Source: Paenibacillus mangrovi (GTDB taxonomy: Bacteria > Bacillota > Bacilli > Paenibacillales > Paenibacillaceae). Taken from it: a stretch of 64,000 nucleotides of DNA. Location of the stretch: positions 124,001 through 188,000 of the forward strand of contig NZ_JALIRP010000003.1 in the NCBI RefSeq assembly GCF_022898935.1, written 5' to 3'. The notes under the pieces were generated by a model, which ran no database searches, was not told the origin of the DNA, and saw only the letters and a program-made list of their open reading frames with translations. A program made the position numbers and the translations under genes. Shown here piece after piece: positions 7,568 to 15,747 of the stretch (positions are counted from its first letter, which is position 1; the number at the start of each line of letters is the position of its first letter).

Positions 7568-8716
7568 ATGGCAAATTTCACCGTAATAGGCGGAGGAATC
7601 GGCGGCCTGTGCACGGCATTTGCTTTGCAGCAAAGAGGGCATGACGTTACGCTGTATGAAAGCGCACCCTTGTATCAATCGCTGGGAGCAGGTCTCGGGG
7701 TCGGTGCAAACGCGCTTAAAGCTTTGGATAAGTTGGGATTAAAAGAACAGATTATGAAACACAGCAAAATTTTGCACAAAATGATTATTAAATCTGATCA
7801 TGGAACCCCCATCACGGAGACGGATTCGCTTTTGGTTAGCAAACGTTTCGGTACGGACAATGTGACGATACACAGAGCAGCCCTTCACCTCGTCCTCCGG
7901 GATGCGTTAAAGCCCGGAACCATCGTCCTAAATAAGCGATGTGTGGATTTTGTGCAGGACCCGGATGGCGTCACGGTATCGTTTGAAGATGGAGAGACAA
8001 TCCGCTCGGACGCCGTAGTGGCTGCTGATGGAATCAACTCCATTTTTCGCAGAAGATTAGTGCCAGATTCTTTGCCAAGATATGCCGGCTATACGTGCTG
8101 GCGAGCTGTTGTTCCTTCTTCTGGAATCGCGATCGACGATCTTATAGCAACGGAGACATGGGGTTCTTCGGGGCGGTTCGGTATCGTACCGCTTGCCGGT
8201 GGGCAAATCTATTGGTTTGCATGCGTGAAAGCGAAGGCACGTGATCCAAGAGCAGCACAGTACGGCGTAAAAGATTTACTTTCCATTTTTAAGGATTATC
8301 ACAAGCCGATCCCACAGATCATCCAGGCTGCGCATGACGAATCGCTCATTCACAATGATATTTTGGATATTAAACCGATTCCACAATTCGCCTTTCAGCG
8401 AGTTGTTCTGCTCGGTGATGCGGCGCATGCAACCACACCTAATCTAGGACAAGGAGCTGGGCAAGCGATGGAGGATGCCTACGTCTTGGCGAGATGTTTG
8501 GATACTAACGGGGATATGGTCACAGCATTTAAAGATTATGAAAGTAATAGATTGGATCGTACAGGCCAAATTATTAAAATGTCTAAGCAAGTCGGTCAAA
8601 TCGCTCAGCTTGAAAACAAATGGCTCATTCGTTTAAGAAACGCCGTGTTTAAACTGGTTCCCCCTTCGTTGAGCATGAAACGATTCGAATTTTTGTATGA
8701 CATAGATTGGGATTAG
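7568..8716 (+). CDS. FAD-dependent aromatic-type monooxygenase
   Basis: This 382-residue flavoprotein is of the p-hydroxybenzoate hydroxylase/UbiH/YetM type. GGGIGGL near 8-14 binds the FAD ADP moiety, a conserved Asp-Gly (AADGIN) lies near 155-160, and GDAAHATTPNLGQG near 285 is the second FAD motif. Such enzymes use NAD(P)H and O2 to hydroxylate aromatic or polyketide-like compounds. The family is linked to antibiotic inactivation (for example the TetX type) and to flavonoid response (YetM), but the substrate here is unknown. The start ATG at 7568 has AAGGAGGAGGAA just upstream; a longer in-frame start at 7538 would overlap tetR. Being behind its own TetR suggests an inducible detoxification pair. 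Confidence 0.85.
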   Translation: MANFTVIGGGIGGLCTAFALQQRGHDVTLYESAPLYQSLGAGLGVGANALKALDKLGLKEQIMKHSKILHKMIIKSDHGTPITETDSLLVSKRFGTDNVTIHRAALHLVLRDALKPGTIVLNKRCVDFVQDPDGVTVSFEDGETIRSDAVVAADGINSIFRRRLVPDSLPRYAGYTCWRAVVPSSGIAIDDLIATETWGSSGRFGIVPLAGGQIYWFACVKAKARDPRAAQYGVKDLLSIFKDYHKPIPQIIQAAHDESLIHNDILDIKPIPQFAFQRVVLLGDAAHATTPNLGQGAGQAMEDAYVLARCLDTNGDMVTAFKDYESNRLDRTGQIIKMSKQVGQIAQLENKWLIRLRNAVFKLVPPSLSMKRFEFLYDIDWD

Positions 8717-8774
8717 ATCGTATGTTTCTTCGGCTTTAAAGACCATTGAACCCGATAACTTTTACGTATTATGT

Positions 8775-8915
8775 TCGGTCAATGTGCGACGACGTCTCGC
8801 GTCATGTCGTCCTTGCTGCCGAAATAGTTGTAAATCGTTACTTGCGAAACCACCCGCAGCCTCCGCAATCGCCGCAATGCCGACATTGCGAAACCCGTTT
8901 TTAAAACGAATCATT
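8775..8915 (-). pseudogene. TetR-family regulator remnant
   Basis: The reverse strand encodes a TetR helix-turn-helix in two frames: GFRNVGIAAIAEAAG in one, then VSQVTIYNYFGSKDDMTRDVV in another. These join to the canonical HTH with a one-frame slip near 8850. Only about 45 codons remain, ending in a stop. It is opposite in direction to the following hydrolase, so it may be the former divergent regulator of that gene. Confidence 0.65.
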
Positions 8916-8998
8916 TCAAAACTATTGCCTTACCTTTTTGTGTGGCTGGAAATATACTCTATTAAAGATATGAAATTTCTTATCGTAGAGGTGTGCAT

Positions 8999-9776
8999 AT
9001 GACTACGTTGAAATTAAATGGCGCCGACATTTATTACGAGGAGAAGGGAAGCGGGCCCGCGATCATTTTCACGCATGGCCATTCGATGTACCATAAACAA
9101 TGGGCGCCGCAGATCGATTATTTCTCCGATTCATATCGGACGATTGTTATGGGATGTGCGGGGGCATGGATATTCCTCCTTGCCTGAGGGCGAGGTGGAT
9201 CCGGAGCTATTCAGCAAAGATTTGGCCGCATTAATGGAGAAGCTACAGCTTCCGTCCGCTATTTTGTGCGGATTGTCGATGGGGGGGCATATTTCGTTGC
9301 AGACCGCCATCCGTTACCCGGAGCGTGTGCGGGCGCTCGTGCTAATCGGCACGCCGTTCACGAATACGTTCAATTGGTTCGAGAAGGCGACCGCTCCGTT
9401 CAGCCGTTTCTCTACGCGTCTCATTCCGCTGCGTACAACAGCCAAGCTGACAGCAACCACGCTCTCGAAGATCACTCCCTCTAATTACGGCTTTATCATG
9501 GAAGCGTTCGGACTGATGACGCACCACAATTTCGTGCGACATTGGGCGGGCAACCTGCGGATGGAAAGCAAAGGCGATCTGGAGAAGGTGAAATGCCCGA
9601 CCCTTATCTTGCACGGTGACAGGGATAATATGGTCGGGCGACAACAGGCCGAGCTGGGGGCGCGAATTTCAGGCGCTATCATGCATACTATCACGAACGC
9701 GCATCATTTGACGAATCTGGACAATCCGGACGAAGTCAACCGTAGAATCGAGGAGTTTCTGAACGAGATTATTTAA
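8999..9776 (+). pseudogene. Alpha/beta hydrolase, frameshifted
   Basis: Two overlapping frames together make a normal alpha/beta hydrolase of about 258 aa. The first runs from ATG 8999 (ribosome site GAGGTG) through an oxyanion region near FTHGHSM to YRTIV. The second continues WDVRGHGYSSLPEG to the end. Reading ATTGTTATGGG near 9143-9152 with one T fewer restores a single frame (IVWDVRGHG). The catalytic set is otherwise intact: Ser in GLSMGGH, Asp in HGDRD and His in NAHHL. So it is either a recent pseudogene or a single-base sequence error. The fold is that of small esterases or ring-cleavage hydrolases; the substrate is unknown. Confidence 0.75.
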
Positions 9777-10195
9777 TAGCTGGTCTTCCGCATTTGATTA
9801 CTAACGTCGATCCGAACTGCAACGATTGTGGGAATGGATCCGGATTAAACCCGTAACTTTAGAGTCTTACTCCCTTATTCTCACGAATTCGTATTTTTTC
9901 AAAATAGACTGCGATGCCGCCCTTGACAACCTAAGTTAGAAGAATACCCCAGTTCCTGCTTCGATTGTATTGAACCAACGTATCCGTTAGCGTAATGGAT
10001 CATCCTGAAATCCGGCTGATTCCCCTTCCATGTTGCTGCCCATTTCTTCTCGAATCCGCTGCAACTTCGGTCCGGACCGAGGGCCGAATGGCCCGAAATG
10101 GGATCAGGGTCTGAATTCGACGATGACAGCCCCAAGGCCGTAAAGAAAGCAGCATCGGCAACCTCGTTCCAGGTGTGTAGACGTCCCAGTTCGAT
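9777..10195. other. Intergenic stretch, no intact gene
   Basis: About 420 bp without a convincing gene. A minus-strand frame of about 100 codons covers 9899-10190, but it has no family resemblance I can name and no ribosome site. Together with the broken genes on both sides it is probably decayed coding sequence. Confidence 0.4.
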
Positions 10196-10675
10196 TTATG
10201 GATAAATAATGCTGTAGGTTGATTTTATGACCCCACTCTCATACCGTTTCATATCGATAAGCTCCAATTTCAAACGGGGTCTTGCGTCACCGAATAGCGG
10301 CACGCCTGAGCCAGCCAAGATCGGATTCACTTTCAACACCAATTGGTCAATGAGTTTTCGTTCGATAAGTGAACCCGCCAGTTGTCCTCCCCCACAAAGC
10401 CACAATGTCCCATCCGTTTCTTTTTTTAGGTTCTCGATATAATCTACTGCCTCTCCTCTAACCAGTTCTACTTCCGCGTTGGATTCAAACTGCATGGTGT
10501 TTGAGAAGATATAGTGCTTTATTCCTTTATAACCGGGTTCAGCCTTTTTTGCACCGAATTGAAATCCAAACTCGTAGGTTTTCCCGCCCATTAACACCGC
10601 TGCATATTGCTGAATGTCGGATAAAAAATCTGACACATGATCACCTTCAAAGAGGAAATAAGTACTATGCCGCAA
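10196..10675 (-). pseudogene. DHFR/RibD-like reductase, N-terminus missing
   Basis: The frame covers about 160 residues of a dihydrofolate-reductase-like/RibD C-terminal-domain protein: YAAVLMGGKTYEFGF, LWLCGGGQLAGSL and DQLVLKVNPILAGSGVPLFG are typical. Family members begin with a strand like LVYHVAVSIDNFIAD, which is absent here; the frame opens only with a weak TTG. That missing N-terminus is found about 100 bp away on the opposite strand (10782-10862). A local inversion appears to have cut the gene in two, so it is probably non-functional. Confidence 0.65.
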
Positions 10676-10781
10676 TCCCGTTTTATGGATGGTTATTCAG
10701 CTATTTGCTGCTATTACTGCTGTGTTAATCGTGGTGCTCGTCTTTTCTAAGAATCGAATTAATAACATAGGGGGGACTTTT

Positions 10782-10919
10782 ATGGCTTCATTGGTTTATC
10801 ACGTTGCAGTTTCAATTGATAATTTCATTGCGGACCAGGCTATGATAGATGGCAATCTTGACCCGCGCTCCTTTTTTGACAAAGTCCGTTTCTTAGGACT
10901 AACAGGAATGTTTAGCTGA
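10782..10919 (+). pseudogene. DHFR-like N-terminal fragment
   Basis: An ATG with AGGGGGGA upstream opens a 45-codon frame. Its first 27 residues (MASLVYHVAVSIDNFIAD and onward to MIDGN) are the first strand and loop of DHFR/RibD-like reductases. After that the frame reads unrelated residues to a stop. It complements the N-terminally truncated minus-strand fragment at 10196-10675. In-place inversion of a segment from about 10676 to about 10865 would rejoin the two halves in one orientation. Confidence 0.6.
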
Positions 10920-10929
10920 ATGGCTGTTG

Positions 10930-11083
10930 AAAGGCCATTAATGATTATTCGGATGATCAATTACGTGAACTCAGAGAAATTCTTTGGCCTGTGCTAGAGA
11001 GTGAAAATAAGTATGAAATGACTATTGGGCAGGTACCTACTTTTAAATTTGAACCGGGGTATATTGTAAGATTAGTTGAATAA
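10930..11083 (+). pseudogene. Unidentified gene 3' remnant
   Basis: An open frame without a start reads YSDDQLRELREILWPVLES, then EMTIGQVPTFKFEPGYIVRL, and ends in a stop just before a strong terminator. It has clear protein character and looks like the tail of a lost gene. I do not recognise the family. Confidence 0.4.
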
Positions 11084-11086
11084 TTT

Positions 11087-11131
11087 AAAAAGAGGGGACA
11101 ACTCATAAGTAATGAGTTGCTCCCTCTTTTT
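11087..11131. terminator. Bidirectional Rho-independent terminator
   Basis: The outer arms AAAAAGAGGG and CCCTCTTTTT and the inner AACTCAT/ATGAGTT make a long hairpin with A- and T-tracts on both sides. It can end both the plus-strand remnant and the minus-strand ornithine-cyclodeaminase operon. Confidence 0.85.
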
Positions 11132-11157
11132 CATGATGCTGTCCCCATCGTTCTGCT

Positions 11158-12147
11158 TTAAAGTTCTACACTTTGCCCTACGTTAAGCGCAAGCGCCTTC
11201 TTATAAATCTGATGTGCAGTTACAACATCAAGTACAGCCGTTCCAACGGATTTGAAAAGAGTAATCTCTTGCTCGGTTTCTCTTCCTTTCACTTCACCTA
11301 GAATCACTTGTCCGAGATCACCTTCGAAGTCTTCCTCCGAAACGATGCCCTTTTGCATAGGAATAATGAAATCTCCCGCTTCTGCAAGGACGCCTTCTTT
11401 GGTATCGAAAATAACTTTATCTGCCTGCTGTACAATGGTTTCCGGTAACTCCTGCATCTCTGGTGTGTAGGCACCCACCCCATTGACATGGACACCTTTC
11501 TTCACGAGTGTGCCATCGAACACAGGTCTTCTTGACGTTGTTACTGTTGTGATGATATCTGCATCTTTAACCGCTTCATTGCCATCTTCAACAGCTATAA
11601 TTCTCGTGTTAAAATGAGCAAATTCTTGCTGCATCTCCGCCGCAAATTGCTTAGCACGCTCAAAGTTAATATCGAACACTCTGACTTCCTCTAAGTCTCT
11701 TACATTTAACATGGCTTCTAGCTGCGTACCCGCTTGTCCTCCCGTACCGAATAACACGGCAATCTTCGCATCTTCCCTAGCAAGAATATCCGTCGCTGCA
11801 CCTTGAACCGCACCAGTTCGTAGTTGGGTTAAATATGTACCGTCCATAATGGCGCACACTTCACCGGTTTTTCCATCCATCAAAATCATTTGGGCTGGCA
11901 CAGAAGGTTTGCCAATCTCAATGTTCTTCGGGAAGACCGAAACGATTTTAATACCCGTGGCGTCAAGCTCTTCGACATAGGCTGGCATAAATAAGCTTTG
12001 TCCTTGCTCTTTCGGGATATCTATGTTTACTCGTAGTGGCACGACACTTTTTCCCTGTGCATACATACGTAGCGCTTCTTTATCGGCATGAATGGCATCT
12101 TTCATCGTAAACACTTTTTTAATATCTGCTTTTGTTAGTACTAACAT
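11158..12147 (-). CDS. Ornithine cyclodeaminase/mu-crystallin family protein
   Basis: This 329-residue protein has the family's Rossmann motif VLFGTGGQAGTQ near 133-144. Earlier, an RTGAVQGAATDIL segment (about 110-122) carries the conserved Arg-Thr-Gly-Ala. Members are NAD(P)-dependent ornithine cyclodeaminases, alanine dehydrogenases or cyclic-imine reductases, so the name alone does not fix the substrate. It is the last gene of a minus-strand trio with a TauE/SafE-type exporter 23 bp upstream and a TrmB regulator before that. The exporter suggests an amino acid or sulfonate-like compound whose breakdown product is an acid to be exported; that is inference. It ends at the strong terminator 11087-11131. 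Confidence 0.8.
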   Translation of the reverse strand: MLVLTKADIKKVFTMKDAIHADKEALRMYAQGKSVVPLRVNIDIPKEQGQSLFMPAYVEELDATGIKIVSVFPKNIEIGKPSVPAQMILMDGKTGEVCAIMDGTYLTQLRTGAVQGAATDILAREDAKIAVLFGTGGQAGTQLEAMLNVRDLEEVRVFDINFERAKQFAAEMQQEFAHFNTRIIAVEDGNEAVKDADIITTVTTSRRPVFDGTLVKKGVHVNGVGAYTPEMQELPETIVQQADKVIFDTKEGVLAEAGDFIIPMQKGIVSEEDFEGDLGQVILGEVKGRETEQEITLFKSVGTAVLDVVTAHQIYKKALALNVGQSVEL

Positions 12148-12170
12148 GATGATCCACCTCGTTCATTAGT

Positions 12171-13079
12171 TTATGCTGCTGTTGGATGTTGGTCGCCGTT
12201 TTTCTCTGCTTTAGCTGCTTTGATTTCATTGATTAACATGCTCACACCACTGTAAAGAAGGATGGCTGCAACAACCCATTGAAGCATCGATACATCTAAT
12301 CCTTTTACTAAATACACACCAACTAGAACACCAATCACACCAAAGGTAGATGTAAATAATGTAATTTTTCTGCTGTATTGTCCGTACTTAATAAATTCCA
12401 TACTGCCGATTGGAACCGAGAATGTGCAAGCACCCATCATAATCGGGAAAGCAACCGCTGGGTTCATACCCAGTGCGTAAATCGTAACCATGGTTAATGC
12501 GTAAGAACCAATCCCAATATTATTTAGGGCACCGAATACGAATAAACAAACAGCTGCAATGACAAGTTTGCCGCCACTGAGTCCCGTTGCTGTACCACCC
12601 GAAGGGATCCAGTTAAATTTACCTGCCAGAATGAAAAATGTCGCAATAATAAGTCCCACACTAATAAATCTTCGAATCGCTTTAGCCGAAAGTTTTACAA
12701 CAAATCGAGGTCCAATATACGCACCGATGATTTGAGCAATGATACATACAGCTAATGTTAAAATATCAACTTTAATAACGGAGATAAAAGCCAAGGCAGT
12801 TACTGCCACAGGTATCACACATTGTGTATTCAATGTACCTGGCAGCATTTTATCCGACACTAACTTCTTCTTACGATAAAGAATGGTCGACACGGCGAAA
12901 TCCGAAACCCCGAACGACGAGAAGAAGAATATGATCGGCGAAGAAATAGCCAGAAATAAGTTGTTACCCTTTTCTTTTTTCAATTCATCCTTGTTCTTCA
13001 TGACATCCATCACAAATCTTACTGCAAAAATACCATTTACAATTACGATTAGGGCTAGTATCAGTGTGGTTACTGTCAT
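12171..13079 (-). CDS. TauE/SafE (TSUP) family anion exporter
   Basis: This is a 302-residue integral membrane protein with about eight hydrophobic segments and the internal two-fold pattern of the TSUP family. It has a Gly-rich first half (FSSFGVSDFAVSTILYRKK near 55-75), and its repeat contains FGALNNIGIGSYALTM (about 180-195). TSUP proteins move sulfite, sulfoacetate or other small organic acids. It sits between a TrmB regulator and an ornithine-cyclodeaminase-family enzyme in a tight operon, so it probably exports a product of that enzyme or imports its substrate. Confidence 0.8.
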   Translation of the reverse strand: MTVTTLILALIVIVNGIFAVRFVMDVMKNKDELKKEKGNNLFLAISSPIIFFFSSFGVSDFAVSTILYRKKKLVSDKMLPGTLNTQCVIPVAVTALAFISVIKVDILTLAVCIIAQIIGAYIGPRFVVKLSAKAIRRFISVGLIIATFFILAGKFNWIPSGGTATGLSGGKLVIAAVCLFVFGALNNIGIGSYALTMVTIYALGMNPAVAFPIMMGACTFSVPIGSMEFIKYGQYSRKITLFTSTFGVIGVLVGVYLVKGLDVSMLQWVVAAILLYSGVSMLINEIKAAKAEKNGDQHPTAA

Positions 13080-13100
13080 AAGCTCAACCTTCTCTTCTAT

Positions 13101-13901
13101 TTATTTAAAAATACTTCGAATCCCCTTCAACTCAACGCCAAATTTATGTTTCGCATCTTCCCCTAAAGCATCAATAAGCTTTAAGCAATACGCATCATGA
13201 CTTATATTTTCTTTAGCCAAGAAAACCATAGGTGTACTTTGTGTCCAAATGACCTCGGCATTCTTTTCATTCTGGATATGACCAAAGGTAACTTCCTTGG
13301 AATCGACAACGATGTTAATCCATCTGCCACCACTTTCCCTCAGCTTATCTTCTTCGAATCCATGCTTATAATAATGTTGCAGATCAACATCGTAGTCGTG
13401 ATTGCTGCTGTAGAGAATGATAACGACTTGATCGAGCCTAGCTTCCACATCCTTTAATTCCTCGATGATCTGTTCAATATCATCCTTCCAAACCTGCACG
13501 TACACTTCGCTCTTCGCTTCTTTTAATACATGCCTACATTTGTTGAAAATATTTTTGTACCCCTTGATATACCAAAGCTTCTCAAGATCCATGGTTTGAC
13601 TGTAGCTTGAAAGTTCCTTTTCCACTGCTGAAAGGCGATCTTCCACATTGCACTTGATATTCGCTACAAACTCATCAATCTGTACCGCGCTGTAGTGAAC
13701 TGGATTTGTCTGCTTCGAGACAACAATACAGCCCTTTTCCATCAGCATTTCAAGAACGTTATACACCTTCGAGCGTGGAACTGTGGAGTTTTTACTAATT
13801 TCATATCCAGTGCCTGGACCATCTTGTAATAAAGAAATGTACACCTTGGATTCGGATTCTGTGAAATGAAAACTCTTTAATAATTGAATAATAGGTGCCA
13901 T
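13101..13901 (-). CDS. TrmB-family transcriptional regulator
   Basis: This 266-residue protein has an N-terminal TrmB winged helix. It includes FTESESKVYISLLQDGPGTG near 12-31 and EISKNSTVPRSKVYNVLEML near 34-53. A coiled stretch (about 88-110) and a C-terminal effector domain of the phospholipase-D-like TrmB type follow. It is the first gene of the exporter/cyclodeaminase cassette and probably senses its substrate. Paired GTGA-N6-TCAC sites upstream are candidate operators. It is a distant paralogue of the TrmB protein at 39482-40327. Confidence 0.85.
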   Translation of the reverse strand: MAPIIQLLKSFHFTESESKVYISLLQDGPGTGYEISKNSTVPRSKVYNVLEMLMEKGCIVVSKQTNPVHYSAVQIDEFVANIKCNVEDRLSAVEKELSSYSQTMDLEKLWYIKGYKNIFNKCRHVLKEAKSEVYVQVWKDDIEQIIEELKDVEARLDQVVIILYSSNHDYDVDLQHYYKHGFEEDKLRESGGRWINIVVDSKEVTFGHIQNEKNAEVIWTQSTPMVFLAKENISHDAYCLKLIDALGEDAKHKFGVELKGIRSIFK

Positions 13902-13950
13902 TTCTTCTCACCCCCTCGTGGAAAATAACTCGCTTTCTCTTTATAGGTTT

Positions 13951-13964
13951 GTGATTAATTTCAC
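13951..13964. promoter_or_regulatory. Candidate TrmB operator, copy 1
   Basis: GTGATTAATTTCAC is a 14-bp site of the form GTGA-N6-TCAC, about 50 bp upstream of the trmB start. A partial copy (GTGATTGATT) begins 3 bp after it. The form recurs at 14183-14196. Confidence 0.45.
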
Positions 13965-14262
13965 GTTGTGATTGATTCTTATGCCTCGGTAGCTACCCTC
14001 GGTAACTATTATACAACAAATGATTATATTTGTGCTTATTTTCACAAAGTATTCAACTCATTTCATACATTTCTGTACGGCAAAAAAAGAAAAACCCACT
14101 CAAACCAAGCTGTGACGCCTGATTTGAATAGGTTATGGGGTGTGGATATAGAAATAATTTATTTTTTCACGAGCCTTTTTTTGTGATAATTCTCACTGCA
14201 TCAGAAAATACCCTTTCGTCCACGCCGTCATAATCGGAAATATGGAGCGTTTGGGTTGATCG
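13965..14262. other. Upstream region of TrmB cassette
   Basis: There is no gene in this AT-rich interval between trmB and the first GNAT gene. It contains poly-A and poly-T runs (about 14081-14095 and 14158-14182) and the second GTGA-N6-TCAC site. The promoter of the minus-strand cassette should lie in its left part, but I cannot pick convincing -35 and -10 boxes. Confidence 0.35.
14183..14196. promoter_or_regulatory. Candidate TrmB operator, copy 2
   Basis: GTGATAATTCTCAC has the same GTGA-N6-TCAC form and AT-rich centre as the site at 13951-13964. It lies about 230 bp further upstream of trmB. Two such sites at a distance could support looping or control of the flanking GNAT gene. Confidence 0.4.
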
Positions 14263-14727
14263 TCATCTGTTTTGATCCTCATAGTCGAACTTTTTTATAA
14301 AATTCTTTTGGTCCTTTGTAAATTTATACCCACGTCTTTCGTATAATCTGTGAGCTTGAATCCGGCTTGGGTGGGATAACAATTTAATCCCAGAAAATCC
14401 ATTATCCTTTCCCCACTGTTCAAGACGCTCAATCAACATACTACCTATACCTTGATTTCGATACTTTTGTTTCACAACAAACCCTAGAACGTTTACCAAG
14501 GGGTCAGAAAAAAGTAATTCGTATGGGCTACCATGAATATAACCAATTACCTCGTTGTTTTGTTCACAAACAAAGATCATATCCTTTGTTTTGTTTTTAA
14601 TAATTTCTATCTTCTCTTTTACTTTTTCTTCCGTAAATATAGATAGATTCGGGTTAAAGTCTTGGTTCAACAAATAAATATCATGATAATCAGCTATCTT
14701 AATTTCCCTTAACTGTCTTTCCTCCAT
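14263..14727 (-). CDS. GNAT-family acetyltransferase
   Basis: This 154-residue single-domain GNAT protein would transfer acetyl from acetyl-CoA to an unknown amine. The acetyl-CoA site motif A is VVKQKYRNQGIGSMLIERLE near 88-107, with the Q/RxxGxG/A pyrophosphate loop. The C-terminal RLYERRGYKF strand is typical of motif B. Codon use is AT-rich. The next GNAT gene upstream starts at 15242 in the same direction and is an unrelated subfamily. No operon partner indicates the substrate. Confidence 0.8.
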   Translation of the reverse strand: MEERQLREIKIADYHDIYLLNQDFNPNLSIFTEEKVKEKIEIIKNKTKDMIFVCEQNNEVIGYIHGSPYELLFSDPLVNVLGFVVKQKYRNQGIGSMLIERLEQWGKDNGFSGIKLLSHPSRIQAHRLYERRGYKFTKDQKNFIKKFDYEDQNR

Positions 14728-14795
14728 TAGGAAACCTCATTTCGTTAAATTATCACGAATACAAATGGCTTATTGGAACTAATCTGCCGGTTAGT

Positions 14796-15242
14796 TTAAC
14801 TTATTAACTCTAAGTGAAGTAGGGGGAATGGCTGACCTGAGTTGTCTAGTTCTGATCGTCCAACCTGAACAAATCCAAGCCTTTTGTAAAATGCGTACGC
14901 TCCATCATTTTGCTCATTAACATCAACTTGAAGATTTTCCCCCTTTATTTTTACAGCATGATTGATTAATCTGCTCCCTATACCCTTTCCGTGGTATTTG
15001 GGGTCTACGAACAGCATCTCTATCTTGGTTCCGTCAAGCCCGATAAATCCTGTAGGTTCTGCATTCTCATTAACTCCCACCCAAATCTCTACTTCTTTTA
15101 GTGATCCATTTTTAACCATATCATGATAAAACTGAATATCCTTTTCCGTCAGAAATGTATGGGTATGAACTACAGCCTTATACCAAATATCCACTAATCT
15201 ATCATGATCTTTTTCTTGATAAGCTACAATTCCGTACGACAT
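14796..15242 (-). CDS. GNAT-family acetyltransferase (YjaB-like)
   Basis: This 148-residue GNAT protein has motif A LFVDPKYHGKGIGSRLINHA near 76-95 and ends with the AYAFYKRLGFVQVGRSELDN tail typical of the YjaB-like subgroup. The N-terminal part (ADIWYKAVV-type helix, then HTFLTEKDI) matches that subgroup too. The substrate is unknown. It is separated by about 70 bp from the downstream GNAT gene and may be cotranscribed with it. Confidence 0.8.
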   Translation of the reverse strand: MSYGIVAYQEKDHDRLVDIWYKAVVHTHTFLTEKDIQFYHDMVKNGSLKEVEIWVGVNENAEPTGFIGLDGTKIEMLFVDPKYHGKGIGSRLINHAVKIKGENLQVDVNEQNDGAYAFYKRLGFVQVGRSELDNSGQPFPLLHLELIS

Positions 15243-15747
15243 TATTCATCCTCCATTAGTTCAGATATCAGAGAAGCTGATGTGATTTCCTCATACTTAC
15301 AATTATAAATTATTCCATGTTTAATTCGTGAGAATTTCCGCTAAAGCGTTCCTGGATATTTACTCACTGATATACATTGTTAACTGGTCCCTTCATTCAT
15401 ATCAAGTTAAAGGTCATCATGTGCGTTAATGAACGTCTATTACTCGTTTCCTTAAAAAATGACTTTGATATGCGGTGGAGAGCCTCCATCTCCTATTCGG
15501 CAGGAACATTTATTTGCAATAATACGATGTATGCTCTTCTAGATTATATCCATATCAATCGGTTGCCGATGGTTTTCATAGGCGAATTTTTGCGAAAAGC
15601 AGGGTTAGGAAATTGTTCCCACGCATTTGGTCGAGGGGGCATATCGACCAAAGTCCAGGATAAAGTCCGGTCCCCGGATGGAGGTTGTAAATCCGGCTTC
15701 CCAATAAAATACAGTTAAATTCAAATTATTGGAGGGGGAGATGGTTT
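15243..15747. other. Intergenic stretch with decayed coding sequence
   Basis: About 500 bp with no intact gene. The only recognisable coding is the pyroglutamyl-peptidase remnant near 15440-15600, listed separately. A GGAGGGGGAG ribosome site at 15731-15740 serves the next gene. Confidence 0.5.
15440..15600 (+). pseudogene. Pyroglutamyl-peptidase I (Pcp) remnant
   Basis: The frame contains SISYSAGTFICNNTMYALLD, which is the catalytic-cysteine segment of pyrrolidone carboxyl peptidases (SAGTFVCN followed by a YxLL helix). The upstream part with the catalytic Glu is gone, and the downstream part with the His diverges after about 20 residues. The rest of the frame to 15718 has no family character. 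It is a gene fossil. Confidence 0.6.
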
